Of a stretch of 64,000 nt of DNA, positions 49,211 through 59,399 are shown one piece after another (position 1 is the stretch's first letter; every line of letters starts with the position of its first letter). The translations under genes were made by a program, and so were the position numbers. The DNA lies in NCBI RefSeq assembly GCF_039555335.1, contig NC_092628.1:101017893-101081892 (forward strand), read 5' to 3'. A model generated the notes under the pieces. The model searched no databases and was not told the origin of the DNA. It worked only from the letters and a program-made list of their open reading frames with translations. Origin of the DNA: Amphiura filiformis. Lineage: Eukaryota; Echinodermata; Ophiuroidea; Amphilepidida; Amphiuridae.

Positions 49211-51847
49211 ATTATATCCATGTATGTTAGCGACACGTGGATGGATCCTACAAGAAAACTCTCCGACACCGGAATGTAATCAGCGATCAGCACTCTATTA
49301 TAACGGCTTGATTTTGATTACATTTCTATGACACAAGATGCGTTGATTAAACAAAAACATATTTATTTAAAACATATATAATTATATAAAAGATTATCTC
49401 TGAGTGATTCAATTAACGAGGCACGTTCCGTACGTTCCGTACGTGTTTAAGGGTACCCGAAAACAACTGCGGCAAGATGGATCAAAATGATTGAAATCGG
49501 GATATGGGACATTTCCAACAACAAAAAATTCAAAATATAAAATTTCTAATAAGTGTAATTTGTGTGTTGCAAAAAGGGGCATTATGTGAACTTAATGATC
49601 TGATAATCTGAAGCTAATAGGTTGTTGCATCTGGCAGCTATTGTCGTTCAAATGAACATGATATTTATAATAGTTATACTCGCACAGCACAAGTTGACTA
49701 GCTTCACTCCTCAAAATATTTATGTGTTCTCAATCAATATCTCACTTCCTTTAAAGGCATGTAACTTCTGCACGAAATGTGTTATCGTGACCTAAAATCT
49801 TAGAGAAGATAACCGACTATAATTTCAAATATTTGTTTTTTAATTAGCCTAAACTGGTACATAGGCCTAACATATTTATGCGAAAGCAAAATGCATAAAG
49901 TGATTTCAAACGGTTTTAAGGGTTCAGAATTATAATGTATATATAAATATGAATGTGAAAATACTTTAAAGAACAGCATCCGGTAAATAATTCCGGTTCA
50001 TTTTTGCTTCTTTATTCATTAAAAATGCAAATGATTAATGACGTAAGCTAGACATTATCATTGCACATGTATTGTACACTCACACATGAATGTAGTCACA
50101 TAATGATGGAGACACATGTTAGAATATGTACACACCTCTATGATATAAATAGACACCATGCGTTCATTAATTAGCTGTTGTACAGGCTGGCTATACATTA
50201 AATATTCCCTCGTAAAATCAAAACTAAAATTAGCACAGCCCTAGTAGTACAGAATCCGTCGCAAATTATGCACAATTAATTAATTTACATTTTATATGCT
50301 TTCTATACGTTTCAATATACAAAACGTGAGCTATAATACTTGTCGGATAGGGACAACTTCCGTAAAGCCCCGATAATATACAATTCATTTGCGTATAACA
50401 TTACGATTTCTTTCATTAATAATACAGGTTTATGGAACGATCAACTATAGATAGTCTTGGTTTCAGTTATTCTACGTTTGTCTGCGTTTGAACAGTCGTA
50501 ACAGAACTGATACATTATGATAACTAAATATAGCAGTCTTACACTGTTATTATGGTTGTTTAAAATTTTTACAGTGCTGTTTACTAGATATACCTATAAG
50601 CAACTGTAGAAACGACGAAAAAAAAAAACCCTGCTACTAACAGGCCTTACCGACCCAATTTCTTAAAAATTGGCAAACACACTAATGTCCTCTACAAAAT
50701 TAATGAATCGCGACCCAAGTTTTGACAATTTTAGTAATTATTTTTTTCATTGGCTCTGTAATACATACTCAAAGGCTTTTATTGACAGTTCTTAACCAAT
50801 TCATGAATTATTTAAAACATGAATCGAAGTGTAACACTAAAACTTAAGGCCTACCTACATCGTAAATAATGAATCGTAAGAACAAAAAACAAAAAAGAAA
50901 CCAACCGACTGACCGACCCAACTTCAAGAGTCCCTCCCTCCCTCCACCCGTACAAAAATGTTTTCTTATTTTGTAGTAGCCTTTAGTAAAATTTTAAACA
51001 AGTTTTACATTTTTTTAAAACATTTTTTAACAGTTGCCAAGCAGCGATGTGTTTATCTCTAACAAAGTATTTTAACAGTGTATTGTTGGTTCATTTCCTT
51101 TCACCACTAGATAACATCGATAAGGTGAAAGATATAATAACGCGTGTGTCTCGCTATCTGTTATATTCATTAATTGAATTCATTCTTAAAAACAAAAAAA
51201 CAATAATCAATCAATCAATTAATTCCGTATGTTCGGAGTTGGTGTTTTCCCTGCTATTTTTAGCTCCAGTCTACGCAATCGTCAGTGATCTCATGATGCT
51301 CAACGTAAAATAATATGCATCTGACCTCTATCAAGTAGGATATATACGTTACCCACGTATCATCATCATAGCTGCATTATGTCCATGGCTGGTATAAATC
51401 GTTTTCTTGTCGAAGTGATGTGCGGAGGATAGGTTAATAATATTGAGGGAGGGGGTTAATAAGTATAGTATCATTTTTTTAAATGATGATGATATTTTAA
51501 CACAATCATGGTAGAGTTTGATATTAAAACATTATTCAAATACGATGCTGAATACAGACGGGCCAATGACTCTTTAAATTACATATTTTTGGAATTATGT
51601 CAAAAGCTCTAGCTTTATTACAACCCCTTTGATATTCAAGTCGTAACTATGGTACGTTATATACATTTTTATCTATGATCAATAAAAATATGATATTGTA
51701 ACTATGTTTCTATTGATTCGATTATCCCAGTACTGACGTCACGAATAAATGGCGAATGATCTATTTTCTTTCAAGTTTGATACCAGTAAACATAATTTCG
51801 CATTATTTAAGATAAATAGTCTGCATTTATCACATCGATGCCCGGCT
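49211..51847. other. Unique AT-rich DNA inside the array pair
   Basis: No gene recognised. 50590-50940 carries fragments of the CGACCGACCC repeat family. The 88-codon frame at 51047-51313 has no recognisable domain. 49430-49450 has a short ACGTTCCGTACG repeat. Confidence 0.5.
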
Positions 51848-52145
51848 GACACAAAACGTTTGCCAGAAAACGTTTAAATGTCGGGTTATATGAAGATTAT
51901 AAAACGTTCGCATAACATTCAAAAACATTCTAACATAATTTCATTTAAAGTGTGGACAAATCATTTTGCAAAAATGTGTGCCAAAAATATTTTACAATAA
52001 CCTTTTCACAAAATGTTTTAAATGCTGTTGTAGTGTTTTTCATATAAACCGTTTTAAAAAACGGTTTCGTGACCTTTATATAACCCGGAATTTAAATGAT
52101 ATTAAAAGGTTTTGAGCAAAACCAAAACACGTTCATAACGTTTCA
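51848..52145. mobile_element. AAACGTTT-family inverted-repeat element copy 2
   Basis: GCCAGAAAACGTTTAAATGT followed by CGGGTTATAT at the left and the complement TATATAACCCGGAATTTAAA at the right; same order and orientation as 27551-27890. The arms are clearer here than in copy 1. Confidence 0.7.
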
Positions 52146-52188
52146 AAATATAAGGCTAAAATTATGCAAATGCAAAAAATCTTGAAAT

Positions 52189-52285
52189 CTTTCTTTCTTT
52201 CTTTTTCTCTCTCGCTCTTTCTTTCTTTCTTTCTTTCTTGCTTGCTTGTTTGCTTCCTTTTTTCTTTCTTGCTTTCCTTCTTGCA
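52189..52285. repeat. (TTTC)n microsatellite
   Basis: TTTCTTTC repeat with CTTGCTTG interruptions. Confidence 0.9.
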
Positions 52286-53705
52286 TAATATACAATAGAA
52301 ACAAAATTATACCGAAAAGAGCAAGATATCCACGTACTTCAAAAAGAATAGTTGATTCAGCTATAAATTTAGAAAAAAAATTTCAAAATAGAATTAACTT
52401 TCTCTGTTTAGCTATATACGACGTGTATGTATAATTAATTGTCATTGATGATATTCTGTGTAAAAATACGCTCAAAATAATAATATCTTCAGCAACTTGT
52501 CCATCTCGAGGAATGATTTAAAATAGCCGATACTACAAAAATAACTCTTTTTAATAAATAAACTTTTTTGTTTGCATCTGAATCCCCAATGCCTGCACAG
52601 AACGACAAAATTGCATTAATTTTACAACGTCTCTAAGGTGCAGTGACGCACAATTCTAAAAAGGACAAAAAATCGAGTATTAATGGACAATTTTTTTAAA
52701 AGGTTTTAAAATGAGTACTCTTTAAGTATTATTTTCTAGCTTCACGCGCTTGTTTACTTCGTCTTGTCGGCGCGTGTAAGAGGTATCGAAGTATGATATA
52801 AGGTAATCTCGGTACTTAGTCACGTGACTGTAAAACAGTATAATCAGGTTTTTTCTTATAATTGATCGTCTTTTTGACAGTAACGCGTTAATAAAATCAG
52901 GTAGTCTTTGAAGATTTATTATTATTATTATATTTAACACTATCGAAAACAGCGATCCGCAAAGCCAGATATTTTATAAAAAGCATCAAAGGTCAGGTTT
53001 TTGCATATTTGTGAAACTTGAATGTGTTGACATGCTAACATACTCTATAAGTTAAAAGATCGAAAGCATGTGAATTAGTGTATACAATTTGACACTTAAA
53101 AGCCCATTCAGTGATTTGCTCGTCCGGTCGACCGGTCGATTTTTCACCTGTTTATACGTCATTTACATGATACTGATATTTTGATTTAAAATTAATTTTG
53201 TATTAATTATAGTTTTATTACCCAACTCATATTGAGTGTACTTGCTTAAAATGCAATCTTACAAAGTGTATCGTGTTTTAATTTATTATACTGTATTATT
53301 TATTATTCATTTTCTATTATTGTTGTTGCTATGTAAGATGGAAAAGCATATGTGAATAAACTACTTTGAATTGAATTGAATTGAATTGATCGTAAAAAAT
53401 CATAAAAATTCAGGTTTTGGTACCTTTATCATTGTCATAAATATGTAAACACAGCCTGCTAGTAGTTCAGCCGAAAGCCGTATATTTAAAGGAAGGTGAC
53501 CTGATATATTTGGAAAATTAAATTCTTTAAAACTTACGTATAACATAAAATGTCATCCCTTTCAAGCACTCATGCAAAAAGAATATGTCAATGTTTTTTG
53601 TAAATGTGACTAATTCCTAATGGAATTACCAACATTTATACAGCGTGAAATTGGTAGTCTACAGTGTTTTTATTAATGATAACCATCATGATCATGTAAT
53701 ATATT
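52286..53705. other. Unique AT-rich DNA, nothing recognised
   Basis: No supported gene. A short (GAATT)n run lies near 53369-53388. Confidence 0.45.
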
Positions 53706-53940
53706 GATTTCAAGTGAAAGGCCTTATTTTTCTCGTAAACATATTGAAATTAGAAGTTCCAACTCGGTGTATTTCCGAAGATATCATCAAAAAACTGCCT
53801 AATTAGTCTCAAATTATGGTATACCATATTTGAGACTAATTCGACTGTTTTTTGATGATTTCTTCGGAAATATACCGATTTGGAACGCCAAATTTCAATA
53901 TGTTTATAAAACAAATATGACCTTTCATCTGATACCAAAA
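53706..53940. repeat. Long fold-back hairpin
   Basis: Near-perfect inverted arms with almost no loop: TTTGAGACTAATT, TTTTTTGATGAT, TTCGGAAATA and AAACATATTGAAATT words are mirrored around about 53822. The core arms are about 75 bp; weaker similarity extends to about 115 bp per arm. Possibly a MITE without interior. Confidence 0.8.
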
Positions 53941-54030
53941 TCAGCATTTTGATGAGGTAAAGTGGAGGATGAGATTGTCAACCAGGTTACCCACCTTTAA
54001 GACAAAAACAAGGAATTGACATGAATCTGT

Positions 54031-54057
54031 AATTTAGATACTGACAGTATCTAAATT
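54031..54057. repeat. Perfect 27-nt palindrome
   Basis: AATTTAGATACTG then A then CAGTATCTAAATT: 13-bp perfect arms with one central base. No adjacent T run or gene; role unknown. Confidence 0.85.
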
Positions 54058-54059
54058 AG

Positions 54060-54266
54060 CTACATGTATTCGAATGGGGCTTCAAGTTCATTAATACTGC
54101 TGTTTTCTTTGTTTTTTGCCCAATTTTTCATTTCAAAAATACCAAATGACAGTTTGAATAACTTATCCTTCACTTTTAAGCAATTTATAAACAATTTCAA
54201 CTTTTTTACACTTTCGCTGGGATCACTGAATGGGTCTTTAAGTAAATTTTGGAGGAGTGTGTCCAT
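54060..54266 (-). CDS. Unsupported 68-codon open frame
   Basis: Minus-strand ATG-to-stop frame with hydrophilic, Lys/Leu/Glu-rich composition that could form helices. I recognise no domain and see no clear promoter or splice context. It lies beside the 27-nt palindrome. Probably a chance frame or the remnant of an exon. Confidence 0.12.
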   Translation of the reverse strand: MDTLLQNLLKDPFSDPSESVKKLKLFINCLKVKDKLFKLSFGIFEMKNWAKNKENSSINELEAPFEYM

Positions 54267-54380
54267 ACCTTCGCAATTTAATGGGGTTTTACGTTTTGTA
54301 TAGTGCCGTTTTCTGTCTTATTGTAAGAAGCATAACAGTATATTATTGATTATTTCGCCTTTTCATTCACGTTCATTCCT

Positions 54381-54690
54381 TTAAGGGCTCGGATAGCGAA
54401 GTTTTCACGTATTTTTGTGGGAGCTGAGAACACATCAGACACACCAAATTGCATTCTGAATACGAGGAATGTCCTTCTGATATTAAATAATTTTGATTTT
54501 TGAAATTCGCGATATAATACAAATTTCATGGCAAAATATTAAAAATTGACATTTTTGACATTTTACAGTCCTCGAAATAAGTAAACTTTATAAATCTAAT
54601 GATATGTACTTAAAGTGTATGTAGCTGGGATAAAAAGCCGCCCATCATATGAAAAGTTTGACCTTTCGTATTGAAGACCTATGGGGGGTG
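54381..54690. mobile_element. Family F1 fold-back, single arm
   Basis: Starts TTAAGGGCTCGG and follows one F1 arm through AATTGCATTCTGAATACGAG, ACTTTATAAATCTAATGATA and TTTCGTATTGAAGA, then ends at the fold centre. The opposite arm is missing. Confidence 0.75.
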
Positions 54691-54996
54691 TATACAGAAA
54701 TATAGTTATTACAGAAACTGATAAGACTACCTTAATGTGTCTCTTGTATACTTAGATGAGGTGTACGGTAAGAATAAGCACACTATCATCCGCGTATCGT
54801 CATGTGTAATACTATGTATTTTCCGTACGTTCATATGAAACTTTACATTCCAACCGTAGACGTTACTAGCTGCAACCGGGGACCGTCCGCAAGAAAAGTG
54901 TTATTGACTGCAAGCCACCTAAATTGCATTTGAGAGTGCGTCTTCTATTGTTGATATAAAAATCAGAAAAACACGTCCGTGTTTTCATGTGCTCGT
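54691..54996. other. Inner flank of array 2
   Basis: No gene and no clear match to the inner flank of array 1, so homology between the two ends stops at the arrays. Confidence 0.5.
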
Positions 54997-57523
54997 GCTG
55001 TCTACCGTAGATAGCACATGTATTGTTCGTGTGCCTGTGCCATCTACCGTAGATAGCGCGTTTCTTGTCTGTGTGTTATCTACCGTAGATAGCGCGTTTC
55101 TTGTGTGTGTGCTATCTACCGTAGATAGCACGTGTATTGTTTGTGTGCCTGTGCCATCTACCGTAGATAGCGCGTTTCTTGTTTGTGTGCTATCTACCGT
55201 AGATAGCACGTGTATTGTTTGTGTGCCTGTGCCATCTACCGTAGATAGCGCGTTTCTTGTTTGTGTGCTATCTACCGTAGATAGCACGTGTATTGTTTGT
55301 GTGCCTGTGCCATCTACCGTAGATAGCGCGATTCTTGTTTGTGTGCTATCTACCGTAGATAGCACGTGTATTGCTTGTGTGCCTGTGCCATCTACCGTAG
55401 ATAGCGCGTTTCTTGTTTGTGTGCTATCTACCGTAGATAGCACGTGTATTGTTTGTGTGCATTGTGCCATCTACCGTAGATAGCGCGTTCTTGTTTGTGT
55501 GCTATCTACCGTAGATAGCACGTGTATTGTTTGTGTGCCTGTGCCATCTACCGTAGATAGCGCGTTTCTTGTTTGTGTGCTATCTACCGTAGATAGCACG
55601 TGTATTGTTTGTGTGCCTGTGCTATCTACCGTAGATAGCGCATTTCTTGTTTGTGTGCTATCTACCGTAGATAGCACGTGTATTGTTTGTGTGCCTGTGT
55701 CATACCGTAGATAGCGCGTTCTTGTTTGTGTGATATCTACCGTAGATAGCACGTGTATTGTTTGTGTGTTATCTACCGTAGATAGCGCATTTCTTGTTTG
55801 TGTGCTATCTACCGTAGATAGCACGTGTATTGTCTGTGTGCTATCTACTGTAGATAGCGCATTTCTTGTTTGTGTGTTATCTACCGTAGATAGCCCGTGT
55901 ATTGGTTTTGTGCTATCTACCGTAGATAGCACGTGTATTGTTTGTGTGTCATCTACGGTAGATAGCCCGTGTATTGTTTTTGTGCTATCTACCGAAGATA
56001 GCACGTGTATTGTCTGTGTGCTGTCTATCGTAGATAACACGAGTATTGTTTTTGTGCTATCTACCGTAGATAGCCCGTGTATTGTTTTTGTGCTATCTAC
56101 CGTAGATAGCAAGCACGTGTATTGTCTGTGTGCTATCTACCGTAGATAGCACGTGTATTGTTTGTGTGTTATCTACCGAAGATAGCACGTGTATTGTTTG
56201 TGTATTATCTACCGTATATAGCACGTGTATTGTTTGTGTGCTATCTACCGTAGATAGCATGTGTATTGTTTGTGTGCTATCTATCGTATGTAGCACGTGT
56301 ATTGTTTGTGTAGTATCTACCGTAGATAGCGCGTTTCTTGTTTGTGTGCTATCTACCGTAGATAGCATGTGTATTGTTTGTGTACTATCTACCGTAGATA
56401 GCGCGTTTCTTGTTTGTGTGATATATGCCGTAGATAGCATGTGTATTGTTTGTGTACTATCTATCGTATGTAGCACGTGTATTGTTTGTGTAGTATCTAC
56501 CGTAGATAGCGCGTTTCTTGTTTGTGTGATATATGCCGTATGTAGCACGTGTATTGTTTGTGTAGTATCTACCGTAGATAGCGCGTTTCTTGTTTGTGTG
56601 ATATATGCCGTAGATAGCACGTGTATTGTTTGTGTAGTATCTACCGTAGATAGCGCGTTTCTTGTTTGTGTGATATATGCCGTAGATAGCATGTGTATTG
56701 TTTGTGTACTATCTATCGTATGTAGCACGTGTATTGTTTGTGTAGTATCTACCGTAGATAGCGCGTTTCTTGTTTGTGTGATATATGCCGTAGATAGCAT
56801 GTGTATTGTTTGTGTAGTATCTACCGTAGATAGCGCATTTCTTGTTTGTGTGATATATGCCGTAGACAGCATGTGTATTGTTTGTGTACTATCTATCGTA
56901 TGTAGCACGTGTATTGTTTGTGTAGTATCTACCGTAGATAGCGCGTTTCTTGTTTGTGTGATATATGCCGTAGATAGCATGTGTATTGTTTGTGTAGTAT
57001 CTACCGTAGATAGCGCATTTCTTGTTTGTGTGATATCTACCGTAGATAGCGCATTTCTTGTTTGTGTGATATATGCCGTAGATAGCATGTGTATTGTTTG
57101 TGTACTATCTATCGTATGTAGCACGTGTATTGTTTGTGTAGTATCTACCGTAGATAGCGCGTTTCTTGTTTGTGTGATATATGCCGTAGATAGCATGTGT
57201 ATTGTTTGTGTAGTATCTACCGTAGATAGCGCATTTCTTGTTTGTGTGATATCTACCGTAGATAGCGCATTTCTTGTTTGTGTGATATATGCCGTAGATA
57301 GCATGTGTATTGTTTGTGTGCTATCTACCGTATGTAGCACGTGTATTGTTTGTGTAGTATCTACCGTAGATAGCACGTGTATTGTTTGTGTATTATCTGC
57401 CGTAGATAGCATGTGTAGGGTATTGTTTGTGTGCTATCTACCGTAGATAGCATGTGTATTGTTTGTGTGCTATCTACCGTAGATAGCGCGTGTATTGTTT
57501 GTGTGATATATGCCGTAGATAAC
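54997..57523. repeat. Palindrome array 2 (about 70 copies)
   Basis: The same 19-bp palindrome GCTATCTACCGTAGATAGC at a basic 36-bp period, in the opposite orientation to array 1 judged by the spacers. Two main spacers occur: ACGTGTATTGTTTGTGT and GCGTTTCTTGTTTGTGT. From 55030 to about 55700 they alternate in a 78-bp dimer that adds GCCTGT. From about 56277 a variant CTATCTATCGTATGTAGC recurs at 56277, 56457, 56709, 56889 and 57105, multiples of 36 bp apart, showing higher-order repeats. GATATATGCCGTAGATAGC is another variant. Frames of over 430 codons are open on both strands because 36 bp equals 12 codons and contains no stop; I do not call them genes. Confidence 0.95.
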
Positions 57524-57632
57524 ACGTGTTTCAATGGTAAATACATACGCTTTTGTTTTTATATTCGCCACATTTTTGTTTATTAGTCAAGGGCTTAACA
57601 AACATGATTCCTTTTTCTTATTGCTGATTCAG
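57524..57632. repeat. Outer flank of palindrome array 2
   Basis: GTTTCAATGGTAAAT, ATACGCTTTTGTTTTT, TTTTTGTTTATTAGTCAA and TTAACAAACATGATTCC are the mirrored complement of 47499-47606. Homology fades near CTGATTCAG at about 57624-57632. Confidence 0.85.
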
Positions 57633-59399
57633 CGGTGCCTAAACACTAGACTGTACTGTATATCGTCCAGTTTTCCTATGAAATCAAACTAAAATCACTA
57701 TAACATAACATTTTTCTGTCAACTGGTTTATCTATAGCAAATTCCAACTGCAATAACATGAGGCACTAGCTCAACTGCTTTGACCGCACCCCACCCTCCC
57801 TCTTAACACATGTCCAATAAGTTTGTAATACCAGATACCGCAGAAACGGGTAAAAGGACATTTTGTCTGCCAATTACCCCCAGCCAATTTCGGTAAAACA
57901 AAGGTAAGATTGTTCTTCACAGGGTTCTTCACATTCCAAAGAACGCGACATACAGCCATAAAAACACCCCTCCAGGTAGTCACGCACATATACACGACAC
58001 CCTCACACCTAAATACACGAGCATGTTATTTATAGCTACCACTTCTATGTATTGAGTGCCGAAATGTTATACAAACATCGTATAAAATTGGAATCGGACA
58101 GCTATTTTTAACTTTTTTACGTTTGCATAATCAATAATACTTCTAAGAATACTCCAGAAATGAGGTACATGCAAAAGCAGCTACTCTTACCAACCTATTG
58201 ATGCAATGTACGGGTCGCTATTTGTCGTCATTCCCTAACTCGGTTCTATTTTAAGCTCCACGCGGGACTTGCCTGTATCGATTGATACTAATTTGCACGT
58301 CATGTGTCTTCTGCCTCGTGCTACTACAAATGACGTAAGCACTCTCGGTTGTGTCGGAGCTGTGATGTCATACCCGCCGCTACGACACAATTACGTTGTC
58401 GTCATTCTAATATTAAATGCGAGGTCGATAATCAGCGCTGAAGTCACTATAAATCTACGGGAGCTATACCTGGTTGCATGTCAAAACAGGTTGTTACTGC
58501 TCAGCTACGACATCATCATTTGCATCTCTTGATCTCACACATTAACCAATCACAGCACGCCTGCCCTGCGATATTAATACCTGCTAAGTTAAAATGAACC
58601 CCTGCGACTGCGCATCTCCATCTCTTACCGTGTCCCTACTTTCAAGCGGATATAATTTATATTACAGCAAACTGAGCACATTGGGTAGATGCTGGTGTAG
58701 GAGGCAAGTGCGCATACAGAAATGCAGAAGGCATGTACGTCAGAGTAGCTAATATTGCATACACAGATACGTGAACTGACGGTTGACGCCAGACCTGCCT
58801 GCCTGGACCTGATCGCATGGCTTTTTTTTGTCATTCATGTCATTTATTTTTTACATTCGTTGTTTGCACGGTCCGGAAATAACGACTTTAGCCAGGGTTG
58901 GTTTTCGGATTTGGGTGATAAACACACGAGTGTAATTGCGTATGGATGCAATAGAACCATTTCGCGTACCTACCTTTCAACCGCAGGGTTAACTTGTAAA
59001 TAGCAAACAATAGCTTGACTAAAATAATTGTGAATAACAACTTCACAGATGACGTTCATCATCACACGAGTCGCATATCACTCAGCATTATATGCTCCGT
59101 ACAGTTCAGCTACATATCTACTAGTCTTACCGAAACAAATCACAAATGCATTTCAATGGCACGGAATCGAAGCAAAATTGGTTCCAAATCGTTATGACCT
59201 TGAAAAGGATGTAAGCTTTCCTGAACCAGTAACTCTAAAATTGTACAAGATATAAAAACCAAAGAATACGTTACATACATAACACATGCTGGTATTATAA
59301 TGATTATATTCCTTACTGCATTCCGAGTGACCTTGAAACAACATGCAGATTGAACATCTGAATACAATATGTTAATTAAAATAGTAAAATCAATATGAA
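57633..59399. other. Non-coding; possible orphan promoter-like patch
   Basis: No gene recognised. Between about 58250 and 58640 base composition rises and ATTTGCAT (octamer), an AACCAATCA (CCAAT) word and CTGCGCATC occur close together, as in a promoter, but no coding exon follows that I can support. Several frames of 60-87 codons here show no domain. Confidence 0.4.

Noticed and set aside
54985-57446. Very long open frames on both strands (up to 439 codons) in palindrome array 2
   Set aside because: They follow from a 36-bp stop-free repeat that is self-complementary; both strands are equally open and no gene signals are present.
47607-57523. CRISPR arrays
   Set aside because: Palindromic repeats and regular spacing fit, but the spacers are near-identical, the setting is an animal genome and there is no cas-like gene.
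47499-57632. Assigning the array-bounded structure to a known giant transposon class
   Set aside because: No coding signature and no clear target-site duplication; naming a class would be guesswork.
58250-58640. Promoter for a gene to the right
   Set aside because: Octamer, CCAAT and CTGCGCATC words cluster, but no coding exon or splice structure follows that I can support; kept only as a note.
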